Below are positions 49,001-60,658 of a stretch of DNA of 64,000 nucleotides, piece after piece. Below the pieces are notes generated by a model. The model ran no database searches and was not told the DNA's origin. It was given only the letters and a program-made list of their open reading frames with translations. The translations under genes and the position numbers were made by a program. This stretch comes from Pseudovirgaria hyperparasitica. Lineage: Eukaryota > Ascomycota > Dothideomycetes > Acrospermales > Acrospermaceae. The number at the start of each line of letters is the position of its first letter. Positions within the stretch are counted from its first letter, which is position 1. Location of the stretch: contig NW_022985561.1 of NCBI RefSeq assembly GCF_010093815.1, positions 1,244,045 to 1,308,044 of the forward strand, in the 5' to 3' direction.

Positions 49001-51085
49001 GGTTGGAGGGCTTTGTGTTTGCCTCTGTCTCATCTCACTACCAGTGTACTTTAGTGTGTGAGACAGGGCATCTGGCTCGAGTGCTCTCATTAAGGAATGG
49101 CATAGGTGGGTGTGGTTCATAGGGGTCTTACGTGTGCTAAAGATGATCCTTTTGTTATGCTGTTTCGAGATGACAAAGAAGAGGCTCTCTCGTCGAACCA
49201 GCCTGTTATATTAGCACCTCAGGTAGCATTGCGTCATGCACCAAGCCGCAAATTCCAGATATTACAGGGTAGGTTTCGAAGCTAGTGTGTAAGGCTAGGC
49301 GGAAGTGAACGCTATGGCCTTTCACACCCACCCTCCGTGCCTTCAGGGTCCACACCACCCACCAAGAACCTTGAATCTACGATATATATTTTCGTCGAGT
49401 TGTATGCTCTTCGCCTTCGGGCAATTGGTCAATATGAAACGATACAGAGAAGATTAGCTCGGCCCCTGCACTAAGGATGACGATCTTAATCAAAGAGATT
49501 ACTACATTTTTTTGACGTTTTTTGGGACCCGGTTCGACTCTCTTTCATGGACTTCTTACTTTTATTTTGCTTCTTGTTTTGCGGTGGTGGGGAAAGATTG
49601 GTGGCACAGTCACTCAGCTTCGATGGAAGGTTTTTTTTCAGCATCTTCCACTAGCTACATGGCAAATCAGTGATGACCTTCATGAGATACACCTGATGTG
49701 TACGGCGACTTGGGCTCTTTATTTCTGAGTTACAATAGGTCACAGAGTCCTGCAGAGATGTACCGAGAGGATTATGGCGGACAGTCATCTTGCCATTAAA
49801 CACGACGACATTGACTATAGGCACTGACAGGAGCACATTGCGAAGATACCTAACCTTCCCTAATAGTGATACTGATGTCTTAATGGTATTGGAGTTGAGG
49901 CAACGAACAGAGTTGAGTCTTTGTGTCGGTGTCTCTTAGCCTGTCTTGCTACATTTCCCCAAGCAGCTGCAGACGGCAGTGGACTTGTCGGTCTACTTAA
50001 TGAGCTTTGCTACCGTTAATACTCAACATTGCAAGATAAATTTGCGCTCAAATGCTGCATTCGTAAATTGGTGAGGCGGAAGTTGGTTGGAGGTGTTACA
50101 AATCGTGCTTGCAGGTCGCAGTTTTGGCATCCAGTAATCTACACTCTAAATTGGTAGACAGTAACTTAAGTTTGGAAAATTCTCATTCAAACTGCATATT
50201 GAGTCTCGAGACTTGCCATTTATATTACCCTATCACGTTTCTGAGGGGGGTCTGAGGGGGCTTTTGGCGAAATTCGACGTGCGCTCTAATTGAGGTGAGC
50301 TGGCGTCAATGAATGCTTTCTTTACTTTCATGGCGGCGGTGTCGATTTCGCTTGTTGTACACTGGCGAGAGTGACGTGTTCCTCGGAAGAACTTCCAATA
50401 TGTCTTGATGTTGCTGCCTGAAGATGCTCCTAGACGGATGTTGTGTCCGCCCTATGGATGTTAACAACAGATTGATGAGCTATGATGCCATCGAAAACTC
50501 GCTACTGCACAATGCCAACCAGAACTATCCTTACTCGGGTGCTGATTGAATGATGTAGTGTAGAACAACGCTTCGACCTAATCTCGCTACTTGAGCTTGT
50601 CAAACTATTGGTTATCATTGGCACGTGTAGAACATCATCACGGAACCGATACGCTGAGAATCCTATGGAAGGTTTCCATTACTGTTCTGTCTGTTCAGAT
50701 AATCACAAATACTATTAGCCAGCAGACTGTTTAGCTACTCATATCTAGCAAAGGAGACAAAAATTATGCTATCCAGTTCACACAGAACCTCAGTGAGCAG
50801 GCTTCTTTATTAAATTCATACTTACGTTCATCATGGGAGGAGTTTATTTGCTTTACCTGGTAGACCATCCGAGAATGTAGAAAATAGCCCGAACCAGTAG
50901 GTATGAAGCCTAACACAGCGAACCCCTGGCCCATAGGCAGAAAGACCACGTATAAAACCGCTTAGGATGAGGTATAATATTATCACAAAGCACTTAAAGT
51001 CGCTAGATTGGAGTGTGTATTTTGATAGTCACGAACTCTATTACGGAATGGGTGCTTTAGAGGTTGTATTTGGGATATTAGAAGT
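46004..51085. other. Gene-poor region with undecided coding fragments
   Basis: About 5 kb lacks any gene I can model fully. Two spots merit note. Around 46407-47179 both strands are open: plus reads KSIRDQQSRSEDVEVLNIEK then PSLGKDDPPVLEDDDSS, while minus has a 187-codon frame (46382-46945). Around 48370-48970 minus frames (IRQYATTNAKYYTMPPRRHQ) and a plus frame (VVNRMKDEEEAREWLLGKI) compete. A GT microsatellite lies near 48970-48985. The remainder, about 49000-51080, shows stops in all frames and no clear repeats. Confidence 0.4.
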
Positions 51086-51672
51086 CTAGGCCCTTTTTCG
51101 TAGCTCTGTCAAAGCGTCCTCTGCCCGCTTCATCGCCTGCTCTGCCATATCCAGGAATCTGATGGCGCTTCTCATTTCATCGATCCCCTGGCCAGCCTCC
51201 TCCGACAGATTAGCGCTTCTGTTTGCCGTGTCGCGCCACTGGCACGTGAGTGTGTACTCGCGAGCCATACGTTGTCGGAGATCGACAATATCTGCGTTGT
51301 CTGACCTTCTCTGGTCACTAGGAACCGCATTAGGCTACACGATCTAAAAGTATTACTTTGTGGACTAACACTTCATCCGCCAGGTACCCATTGTGATCCC
51401 TTTGTTCAATGTCGACTTCGGTGGCGAATGCGTTCATCCGGGCAACAAGGTCGGTGCATTTAGTTCGCCAGATCAGGCGTTCTGGCATCGGTGGTGGTGG
51501 ATCGCTGGAAGCCGCACGGCTGGGGATGGTAGGCTCATCTACTGACTATTATTAGTATGTCGACATCGAGCTTCAAAGCGAAGATCTATAAACAATGATA
51601 ACCTTTGGAGAAGAACCTTGACCTCAGTCGGCGGAGACCCTGGCGTATATTGGTAGATTGGTGGGACACCAT
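51086..51672 (-). CDS. Small three-exon orphan protein, helical
   Basis: Three exons (51672-51603, 51538-51370, 51317-51086) join in phase through GT-AG introns of 64 and 52 nt and give 156 residues. Donors are GTTATC and GTTAGT, acceptors AGTAG and CCTAG. The N-terminus is basic (MVSHQSTNIRQGLRRLRSRF), followed by a Pro-rich linker (SRAASSDPPPPMPERL). The rest should be mostly alpha-helical and charged (TDLVARMNAFATEVDIEQ, DNADIVDLRQRMAREYTL, EEAGQGIDEMRSAIRFLD, AMKRAEDALTELRKRA at the end), consistent with a short coiled coil. There is no signal peptide or membrane segment. I do not recognise a family. The clean splicing and coding composition make it a real gene inside an otherwise gene-poor zone. 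Confidence 0.72.
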
Positions 51673-53875
51673 GTTGGAGAGAATTGGAAAGATTTTTAGT
51701 TGGGACTGGAAGATCTATGAACCCAGTAGTTGCAGGAGAAAAGACAGAAAAGGAAAGGGAATTTCTAATCTTGTGGTGCGGCTACATTCGTCTCGTGGTG
51801 ACTCGGATTCTGTTAACAATCAAAGCATAAAACAATGGCAGCGTATGGACAGGGGTACGTGATCTGTGACTGACTTGCTAGGAGCCCTAGTGCAAACGAC
51901 ATTCTTCACAACACCAACCAGCTGCCCAAGTTCGACCTTGGAAATGTCATCAATTGCACTTTGAACTGAAGCTAACAACTCACTAGTAATTGCCAACGCT
52001 CTCTACATCACCTAGCTACTCTACACATTACCTGGGTACCTCGTGAAGCTCCCAAGTACTCAAAAAAAAACCGGTAAGTCTCAAGGTCAACCTGTACTTG
52101 GCTTGGGCCGACAACACAACTCCCTGATAAACTTACATCTCAGGTAGGCATAGAATGAGACAAAAGCAGATGCAGAGATGTACGGTTCCTCATCATATAC
52201 TCAACAGGTTTAATATGCTGTACAAGACGCATAAGTTTCCACCTTAAAACAATTCACTGTCTTATCCACGGTGAGTAACATCTACAAATGGATCAATCGA
52301 AGCAGTATTTAAGAGTGGGTACAAAATATAATGTGGATTCGCCGAATCGCCAATGCTGTGGTACGGACATCTTTGAAAATGTGTTCTCATGAGCACTTCG
52401 AATTCAGAGTGACGATACAATGACTGCTGTAGAAATTGGCCTGACGCCCATAGCTGTCTGGCTCATGGCCATATCTCATGGCATTCAGTTGTGCAAAGGA
52501 CCAGAAAGAACAAATACATCATTATGGATGTGTGAGCTTCATGGAATTATAAAGCAAGAGATTAATAGCATTTTTAGGGTGCGCAATCAGACTCAGCAAG
52601 CAATAAGGCAGTAAACACCAACCATATCGTCCGGTCTCGCAGACAGTACTTTCTCAAGAACTTTCGGAGCCTTTGAAATAGTGGCCATGGTAGATTCACA
52701 CACATACAAATAATGGTTAATTAGTGTTAATCGAGTTCTAATCTGGCGACTTTGTTACCAGAAAACAGCTAAAAAGTATAGTGGCATGGGACAAGGATAA
52801 ATACTAATATCTCGTCAACCAGCCTCCAATCTCAAGACAGAAGAGCCATGATGGCCTAGCTATCTCTCACTTCAAGCCCAACGATAACCTCTCCTCCTAC
52901 AATTGCGCCTCGGATCCACAGTAGTCGCAGAATATAGCAGCAAGAGACGGTCAAGTACTGGAAGGTTTGCTGAAAATAGCATAGTCCGGACACATAAGAC
53001 ATCAAAGATCTTATTTCTTTCCAAGAGATACGAGGCAAGGAGGCTTCTGTCTCATACATTCTTGTGTGGAGATAGGTATCACCGGAGTGGGTTCTAAACT
53101 ACAGCTGTCCGCCATTAATCGGCGCATTCTCGCATGTGTTTTTGGTCCCTAGGTGCGTAAGTCCCACGGCAAAGGATTTCTGGCTGATTGTAACAAATAC
53201 CTATTCTTCCAATGGATCTTATCTTTCACGCTGCACGGATGCTAGCGCTCGAAAAGACAGCTCTCTCTTGTTCCGCTCACTCGATCGTTTCTTTCCAGTA
53301 CTCGCTAATACACAAATTCATCTCTCGCTATCTGCCGATCGCAAGGCTTTGGAACAACTCGTACGCAAATTGAACACAGATTGAAATGACTCGGCTCGAT
53401 GGTATGGCTCGCTCTGCACCATTGTACACTTGTATCAGACGTTCTGGTCTGAGGACTTCCTTGCACCATAATGGCAGTGGCTATGACATTGGCCTGCTCA
53501 CAATAGGTATGTATGTAAGACTACAATACCATAGTTCTCGAAGCTAATGCGATTGATAGACGACGCCATTATCCCATCTCTCTATTCTTGACCAAAAGCT
53601 TGCTACCGAAGCGCTCATCATCAGACACCTATGCATCATGTTACATACACAAGCATGCGAACCTGGAAGTTAGAAAGAGCAGACGCTTTTGCATATCAAG
53701 GATGATGGAATAATCAGTTCCGTATGGAAGGACAATTCACAGGCCACAGATATCCCTTCATAATCAACCTACAAAGGAACGTTGGAGCTAGCTGAGGCCA
53801 ACAGGGACCGGCAGCAGATTTGCGAGGGCGGACCTCGATGAAGGAGCGACAACGCGAAAGAAGCAGAGCGGAGTG
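51673..53875. other. Gene-poor region
   Basis: About 2.2 kb. Short open frames on the plus strand at 52420-52614 (TAVEIGLTPIAVWLMAISHG) and 53136-53384 (ending NTQIHLSLSADRKALEQLV) look partly protein-like, but I could not join them into one reading frame. At 52856-53059 both strands are open. They may be parts of a decayed gene. Confidence 0.35.
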
Positions 53876-54325
53876 CTACCAGCTATCAAGATTTGGACCG
53901 TGTGTGTGATGGGAAAAGTACAAGGACGATTCATTATGTATGCATCTGACAAGGGTGGATTGTTCATCTCCATGCAGAAGCGGCAATGAAAGTAGCTGTT
54001 GTTTTCCCACCACCGCTCTAAACAAAATTATGATGTAATAAGCATCTTCAATTGATCTTTGGTCTTCAAATACTGGGATATTAAACGCCTGTACACCTGC
54101 GATTTTGCTTCCACTATTTGCCACATCGTCAGCGGTGCGCAGATATATAGTAACTGAACAAAAGTCTGGCAGTTCTTCCAGCAGATTTCCTAAGTAATGC
54201 CCAATTATTGTATAATACAGCCATTTATTTCCAGCTGATTCTGAATACTCACGGAAAAACGTACGCTTAAACTCTTCAGAGCCATTTAAGCAGGTTCTTA
54301 TCAGAACCGGAGTTGAATATCGGAG
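53876..54325 (-). pseudogene. Probable exon or relic of an unrecognised gene
   Basis: A minus-strand frame of 149 codons has clear protein-like composition in its first 100 codons: STPVLIRTCLNGSEEFKRTF, KWLYYTIIGHYLGNLLEELP, SVTIYLRTADDVANSGSKIA and FNIPVFEDQRSIEDAYYII. It has no initiating ATG near its start, and no good splice acceptor follows the bounding TAA at 54328-54326. Further upstream on the same strand (near 54860-54720) another fragment reads SLAGMIIKTKLMVALDGRT, interrupted by stops. I infer a host gene that has decayed, or an exon whose borders I cannot place. The family is unknown. Confidence 0.4.
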
Positions 54326-54492
54326 TTAGCACCATGGAGCTCAGCTAAGGTCGACAGAAATGATTTCATTGATATACATAAGAGTCATTGGCTCTTCGAG
54401 TTTGGTTTAGGAAATTAGTAACAGCTGCCTAGAGCGTCGGAGGTCTTGGGTATCCCTGTCATACCAGGCCTCTGCGATTGTCAGTCATGCGG

Positions 54493-54530
54493 GTAGTTTG
54501 CCAAGATCAGAGTAGTTTGCCAAGATCAGA
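54493..54530. repeat. 19-bp direct tandem duplication
   Basis: The 19-bp word gtagtttgccaagatcaga occurs twice without a gap (54493-54511 and 54512-54530). It lies in non-coding DNA. Confidence 0.9.
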
Positions 54531-55220
54531 GGATGATTTCAAGACTGATTGGCTTCAGGTTCGTGATCGAAGGAGGAATTGGGCGGACTCTTTAACGTAG
54601 AACTTCTGACTACCCCTGTCATCTCACCAGTGGGATCGTAATCGCCGAGTCTAGATCGGATTTTCGAAACTGATTGGGTGGATGTTATTCATTCAGGAAA
54701 GAACTTATATATCGTGGGACTCCGTGCCCACCCCTGTCGAAGCTAATATACGTGGCATTTTCTCTGAATTGAGTTTGGTGCGCCCGTCCAGGGCGACCAT
54801 TAGCTTAGTTTTGATAATCATTCCTGCAAGGGAGTTCACGGTGGGGCACAAGAACTGCCTATTGAACAAGGATGTATGTAGTCACCTAAATCGAAGTAGG
54901 CTTTTATTCCTATTGGCTTAACCGCGACCTGGTTTGGAAGTTGTGCCTCCAGCGTTGAATCTCTTAAATTTTAGCGTGGAACCGTTGAACCTTGACTTAG
55001 TGTCGTGGAAACTGCAGGTACTTGGCCATTGTATAATCCATCATTACCATAATAGTGTACCTAGGTTCGGTTCTTTCTTTTTTAAATGGAACTAACACTT
55101 CACAAATTGAACTTATCGATTGTAGATAAAGCACGAGCATACATTTTTTGTTTCTATTTCTTAGAAATTTGGGATTCTAATACAGAAGATAGCTACTAAT
55201 TTTGAGAACAAGAGGAAGGC

Positions 55221-55626
55221 ATGAAAGCCGGCTTCACGACGCAAGGCATGTGGAAACCATCTCCTAAGCTTATCTGGCGAATCCTCTCTGAAGTTTCAGA
55301 GTGTTCGTTGTCTGTTATCACATCGTCTCGAGCATGCTGCCTATTTTTGGAGGGGAAATTCTTCAAGGTTTGGTTACTTCTACTATGCTTCCTCTACTAG
55401 TAAGGTAAGAGCTTCATGTTTAATACGCGAAGCCATGACTAAAAGTGCTTGCGCATATTCTACTTGTATTTCTTGCTGATTCATAACTTTACTACCATAG
55501 GTCTACCGAGTCTGCGACTTGCACATGGTTTATCTTGGTAGCTTTGAATCACTGAACGACCCCATATACAAATTGAAGACTAGATATCGCACGATCAGAA
55601 TGGCTGTTGGGAATGTCAGCCAGTAA
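55221..55626 (+). CDS. Small F-box-like protein fragment
   Basis: Two exons (55221-55367 and 55501-55626; intron 55368-55500, acceptor ACCATAG, phase 0 on both sides) give 90 residues. The N-terminal SPKLIWRILSEVSECSLSVI, followed by TSSRACCLFLEGKFFK, resembles the start of fungal F-box proteins (a Pro-x-Leu-Ile-x-x-Ile-Leu opening with a later Cys-Arg/Ser core). Exon 2 reads VYRVCDLHMVYLGSFESLND and ends MAVGNVSQ. Full F-box/LRR proteins are several hundred residues, so this is either a short form or the first part of a longer gene; exon-like pieces follow around 55860-56020. The donor GTTTGG is weak. Linking it to the F-box family is tentative. Confidence 0.45.
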
Positions 55627-56186
55627 CAGGAGACTGAAATCACCACAATGTCGGATGTGTTCTTAGTTTTTTCACAAAATTCAAAAGCCCTGCTGGACCA
55701 ACCACTGCAACCCTTCCATAAACGATACTATCATAGCACCCCCTTCTTGATTGGTGTACTTAGGAATTAGTATTCGATCTTGTGTCATGGAATCGATGGA
55801 TATTTACACTACATGCGATGAATACAGATTCCACACGCGTATTCAGTGCTTCTACATAAAAAAACTTAATCCTCAGGGAGAAAGTGGGCTTGTACAACTT
55901 GAAAATGTCGTGCGAACCCTATAACGACACTCCTTATAGTAGCGGCAGAAGCTGCCGGGTACGAGAAGACACCAGGAGATATGGTTTACAGATGTACAGA
56001 AACGATGGAAATATCTAGATCCACGTAGGTCAAAATATAATATTTTTCTATCTGTAATGCTAATATGATGCGAGAAGCTACTCCACGACAGCATCAATTT
56101 TTACTTAGGATACCAATTTCAAACTCCTTGCCAGCTGCCTCAACATCCACAGCAGACACCTCAGCTGCTACTTGTCTGTTGGGTAC
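55627..56186. other. Intergenic region, possible further exons
   Basis: A plus-strand segment at 55905-56021 (MSCEPYNDTPYSSGRSCRVR) is protein-like and could be a later exon of the F-box-like gene. No junction can be fixed. The remainder holds the 3' end of the transporter transcript. Confidence 0.35.
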
Positions 56187-57946
56187 TTACTTTCTCTCCA
56201 GGGTAGCGTGCAATTTATGTTCCCTCATGAACGCACTACTTACCATGCCTAAGACCGCTAACCCGGCACACGTCCACCACACACTGCGAAACGCCGTAAC
56301 ATAGCTATCCAAAACACCCGGGTACCATCCTATTGGCAAACTTTTGATCTCGTCCACACTATCCCGAATCCTCCCGATCTCGTCCGCAGCGCCCGGCTGG
56401 TCGCCGAACGTGCGCCAAAGCTCACTTTTGAGGATATTCTGAAACACCGCTGACGCGATTGTGATTCCGATAGTCGAGCCTGTTGCACGACAGGCGTAGG
56501 ACGCGGATGTGATTACCGCTTGATGCTCGTGGTCGACGGCGGCGATAAGGGCGAGGAGGGTAATAACAAGCATGACGGTGTAGCTCGTGCCGGTTATGAA
56601 TAGATATATGAACGGTGGCCACATTGGTGACCCAGGCACAAGGGTGACCGCAATAAGAATAAGCGCCATAAGTCTGGATGCTTCGGAGCTCATCATAAGC
56701 GCGTAATAGCGACCGGTAATGCGCATACCGTATCCGGCGAGCATGCCTCCGATTGCGGTGCCGAAGGCTTGGGGGACAAGACGTGCGCCGGCTCGTGTTG
56801 CGCTCATCCCGTTGACCTGAAAGTAGATTGGGACGTAATATAAGATGCCGTACTGCGCCATTGATTGGAACCAGTTCGTCAGGCAGGCAGCAGCGACGGT
56901 GCGGTTGAGGAGGAGACGCACAGGGATGATTGGCTCCGGAGCTACTTGGTCTTCGACGTAAACAAAGATGCAGAGCGTGACAACCGATGCGATGATGCTG
57001 GAGATGACAAGCGGGTGTGACCAAGGGACCGTGTTACCGCCTGAATTGAGGCCCATGAGAAGTAGAACGAGGGACGCGACGAGAAGGAAGGATCCGAGGA
57101 AGTCGACACGTTTGATGCGAGACACGTCCTTCTCTTTGACGGGTATATGCACATTGAAGAAGACGAGGACGGCAGATATGGCGATGCAAGGACATTGGAT
57201 GAGGAATGCCCAACGCCAGCCCATCAGGTCGTTGATCCATCCGCCATACACGCCACCTAGACCGGAACCGAGACCCCAGCATAGGTTACCAATTCCTTGC
57301 CATAGACCACGTTGGCGTAATGGGATCAGATCGCTGGCTATGAACGTTGAGATAGAGTTGATTCCACTATAGAAGGTCAGTAAATTGACTGTCCGCAACG
57401 ACCATTATGAAGAGGCTTACCCTCCACCCAAGCCTTGTATCACGCGGCCAAAGATCATGACTTCTGGAGTCTTGGCCAAGCCGCATATCAGATTTCCTGT
57501 GAAGAATAGCGCATTGCAGGATATCAGACCAGCGCGGCGCCCAAAGATATCTGTCAGTTTTCCGCTCAAAGGAGTGAAAGCTGCATTTGCTATCAAGTAC
57601 GAAGCGGCAATCCACGAAAGAAGCGTGAAAGACTGGAACGACGTGGCAATTGGAGCCCCTAGCGTTGCTACGATAGTGGAATCTGATCGTTGTCAGAATA
57701 AAAGTATACACATACGATGAAATTCAAAGTACCCAAAGCAGCCAGGAAACATCCAAACCAGCAGCTGCTCATGATCAATAATAGCTTCAGTGTCCCCGGC
57801 GATTGGGCCAGAGTCACGTCTGAATGGTTCCTTGGAATACGAGTCTCAACATCTTCAATGACATTGGAGCTCTCATGGTCCAATAAAGGACTGCGCTCAG
57901 TCGCGTGCGGGGTTGATGAAGGATGTAGAGTGCTAGGCGCCGCCAT
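56187..57946 (-). CDS. MFS transporter, DHA2/vacuolar basic amino-acid (VBA) type
   Basis: Three exons (57946-57733, 57682-57421, 57366-56187) give 551 residues. Intron 1 (57732-57683) restores FLAAL-DSTIVATLGAPIA, the family's D-x-T-I-V-A-T motif in TM1, and intron 2 joins VIQGLGGG-GINSISTF. Other landmarks are KLTDIFGRRAGL (loop 2-3 signature), RGLWQGIGNLCWGLGSGLGG (TM5 antiporter region) and WRWAFLIQCP. About 14 hydrophobic segments are expected from the pattern. The hydrophilic N-terminus has a dileucine-like ERSPLLDHE, often a vacuolar sorting signal in fungal VBA proteins. The likely role is proton-driven export or vacuolar uptake of basic amino acids or drugs. The substrate cannot be read from sequence. 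Confidence 0.94.
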
Positions 57947-59250
57947 GAGTAGCGTCCTGAGTTGTCAAGAAGACGTCGGCAAGTCTGGTTCGTGATGATG
58001 AGCAGCTTTGCAAGATATATACGTGCAGGCGTGCGTGACAAGGAAATCTAGCACTCATGAGCTCCCACGAGTCGATTTTCGGGTTTAAATTTCAACACTA
58101 CCATTGCCCTAACCCTGGCCCCTGTCGCCGATCTCGATACACCAGATGTCACTAAACTATATTTGCTGTAGCGCACAATCCTGCGCCTCCTCCCGTCCCG
58201 AGGGTTCCAAAGATGAGGTCGATTCCAGCTGTTTGTTTTGACCTCTTGTAGGATATCGAGGGCTGTTAGATGCTCTCATCACGTTCGCTGAACAACAATC
58301 CAGACAATCATGCCCCATACGTATCTCGCTGTCGCGTGCTCATGATACCCATGGAGATCCGCGGAACCAGCGCTTGAGAGGGGTCGTTCAGACTCGTTCA
58401 GTCGTTCTGACTCGATAGGCTCCTGTCGTGCGAGGCTCAAGCTGGGCGTAAGAGTGGTGGCGTGCATAGCTGAACCTGCGAGGCCGTAGCGATCTGCGGA
58501 TGGAGGCCATGCGGACTGTTAGCTGGCTACGAGACGAAGGTCACCTCAAATTCAGACGACCAGAACCATGTTTTGCTACATTCGAGCGCCATCGGGCAAC
58601 ATTCATGCTACAAGAGAAAAATGAGGACGAGGATTTGTGCGAGTATTAATGTTTCCTAGGTTAGATCGGAGGGTTATAAGACGGCCAATCGGACCGGATG
58701 TTTGTGTTTGTTCGTCGTACTGTTGTTCTGTCTTACATAGGGGCGAGGGGGCAGGGGTAGATAGAAGTGGAGCGGTTCTGTATTTTACGCACCAAGGGCC
58801 CCCGATGCTCCTTTGATGCCAGTAGCTTCCATTCGAGGCTGCACGGGCCACAAAGAAAAGATTGATACCATGAAGTAATACCATTCCTCGACCCTAAGCC
58901 CATCAGTGCACTCTACGAAGTCCTGAAAACTTGCGCTCATTGCAGTCCTCGCATGGTCGGCACCTTAGTGTCTCCTTTCTATACGCTCATGGAACCACAA
59001 CATCTGCGCAATGTAGCTGGGACTCGCTACCGCGTCGCTCTTCGAATGGTTGGAATGCAGATGATACCCCAAATAATGCTCCGCACCCCTGATCGGACAC
59101 CGGACAATGCCAAAATCGATCTGTTTGAGCATTATACGATGCGTTGTTCAAATGTGAAGTGGTTGAAGAACCATCTCGGTCCCTTTAATTCGACCGGCAC
59201 TCTTGTGACGCCAAAACTCCCCAGACGCTCCCAGACTCGCTGAACTCGCC
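57947..59250. other. Divergent intergenic region between transporter and glycosyltransferase
   Basis: About 1.3 kb carrying two divergent promoters. A 96-codon plus-strand frame at 58953-59243 ends just before the glycosyltransferase start and is not protein-like enough to call. No repeats or RNA genes are seen. Confidence 0.55.
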
Positions 59251-60603
59251 ATGTCGTATCTCAAGAGAAAAGGGCTCTCCAGACGATCTTTAAGACATAT
59301 AATTCTGACATCGCTACTGCTGTGTACGTTGTGGAAACTACATAGCTTCCACAATGCCGTGGCACGCATCACCCGTCTCGAGCGAGACGCGACATGCGAT
59401 CATTTTCGGCACATCACTTCAGACATCTTTGTCATGGTTAAGACAGGCTCGTGCGAGATTAATCATAAGCTACCCATTCACCTCCATACTTCCTTGCGAT
59501 GCATACCTTCTTATGCCATCTTCTCCGACCATCAGGACGAGTTTCACGGCATCGAGGTCCACGATGCTTTTGAGGGCCAAGTAAGTCAGAAGATCATGTA
59601 TGAGTACGAGGAGTTCCACATGTACAGGAAGATGAAAGACGTTGGCGGCTGTTCTGGTCTCAATGCAACAGACGTTGTGTCCAAAGGTATCGCCAATATC
59701 AACGGCAACTCTCAAAATCGCGGTTGGATGCTCGACAGATTCAAGTTTCTGCCTATACTCCGCCAGGCATATCAGTATCGTCCAGAAGCGAAGTGGTACG
59801 TACTTATTGAAACGGATGCAACATTTGTTTGGCCCAATTTGCACGATTGGCTTCAACACCTGGATCCGAATCTGCCATATTATCTTGGATCGCAGACTCA
59901 AATCGGAACTCAGCAGTTTGCCCAAGGCGGAGCTGGGACCATAATTTCGAACGCGGCGATGAAAAGAGTCGTCGAGCATTTCGAAGCTAATCAGACGTCC
60001 CTGGAGAATTTTACAGCAGACCACTGGGCAGGCGACTGTGTGCTCGGAAAGGCTTTTGAAGACATAGGCATCAAGCTTCTGTGGTCGTGGCCACATCTAC
60101 TCACAGAAAGCATAGCCGATATCGACTACACAGACGACAAGTACTTCAAGCGGCTCTGGTGTACCCCGGTACTTTCATATCATCACATGACGTCCGAACA
60201 AACGTGGGATCACTGGAAGTTTCAGCGGAGATGGTTTGAACACAACCCTGGCCGCGTCTTGAAACATTGCGATGTATTCTATAATTATGTTTTGCCTCAA
60301 TTACAATATCGACGAGAAGCCTGGGACAATGAGTCTGACGGTCTAGTTGAGGTGGAGAAAAGACCAAGATCTTCGCAGGAATGCAAAGACATATGTCTTG
60401 ATGATCCTGATTGTCTTCAATACAGGTATTCGGCAGATGGCTGTCGAATGTCCACGCGTTTTCGTCTAGGCCAAATTGCAGCAAGCAACAGACGAGTTGT
60501 GTCGGGTTGGATCCTCGATCGCGTCGAAAACATGGCTGCAAACTTCACATCCTGCAGCGCAGAAGAAGCAACTTGGGTGACCGAATTCTACGGCTGGTCC
60601 TGA
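59251..60603 (+). CDS. GT31-like type II membrane glycosyltransferase with PAN-like tail
   Basis: A single exon gives 450 residues. A short basic N-terminus (MSYLKRKGLSRRSLRH) precedes one membrane segment (IILTSLLLCTLWKL), the layout of a Golgi type II enzyme. The luminal domain has SDIFVMVKTGSCEI, SDHQDEFHGIEVHD, NRGWMLDRFKFLPIL and the sugar-nucleotide/metal region KWYVLIETDATFVWPNL. In that region the usual Asp-x-Asp appears as Glu-Thr-Asp. AQGGAGTIISNAAM and DHWAGDCVLGKAFEDIGI follow, as in Fringe-like GT31 proteins. The last 90 residues carry spaced cysteines (SQECKDICLDDPDCLQYRY) like a PAN/Apple module. The acceptor is unknown. The stop lies 55 bp from the convergent transporter stop. 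Confidence 0.9.
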   Translation: MSYLKRKGLSRRSLRHIILTSLLLCTLWKLHSFHNAVARITRLERDATCDHFRHITSDIFVMVKTGSCEINHKLPIHLHTSLRCIPSYAIFSDHQDEFHGIEVHDAFEGQVSQKIMYEYEEFHMYRKMKDVGGCSGLNATDVVSKGIANINGNSQNRGWMLDRFKFLPILRQAYQYRPEAKWYVLIETDATFVWPNLHDWLQHLDPNLPYYLGSQTQIGTQQFAQGGAGTIISNAAMKRVVEHFEANQTSLENFTADHWAGDCVLGKAFEDIGIKLLWSWPHLLTESIADIDYTDDKYFKRLWCTPVLSYHHMTSEQTWDHWKFQRRWFEHNPGRVLKHCDVFYNYVLPQLQYRREAWDNESDGLVEVEKRPRSSQECKDICLDDPDCLQYRYSADGCRMSTRFRLGQIAASNRRVVSGWILDRVENMAANFTSCSAEEATWVTEFYGWS

Positions 60604-60658
60604 TCGACACAGTTCTCATATAGCCGCCTGACGAATGACCTCCCTACGTCATCACATC

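Noticed and set aside
54493-54530. Tandem 19-bp copies as transposon target-site or terminal repeats
   Set aside because: The copies are directly adjacent with nothing between them, so they are a simple duplication, not the ends of an element.
56422-57024. A 200-codon minus-strand frame inside the transporter
   Set aside because: Same strand but shifted frame relative to the transporter; Arg/His-rich composition shows it is a shadow.
59470-60096. A 208-codon minus-strand open frame
   Set aside because: It is antisense to the GT31-like gene, which has clear motifs and a membrane anchor on the plus strand.
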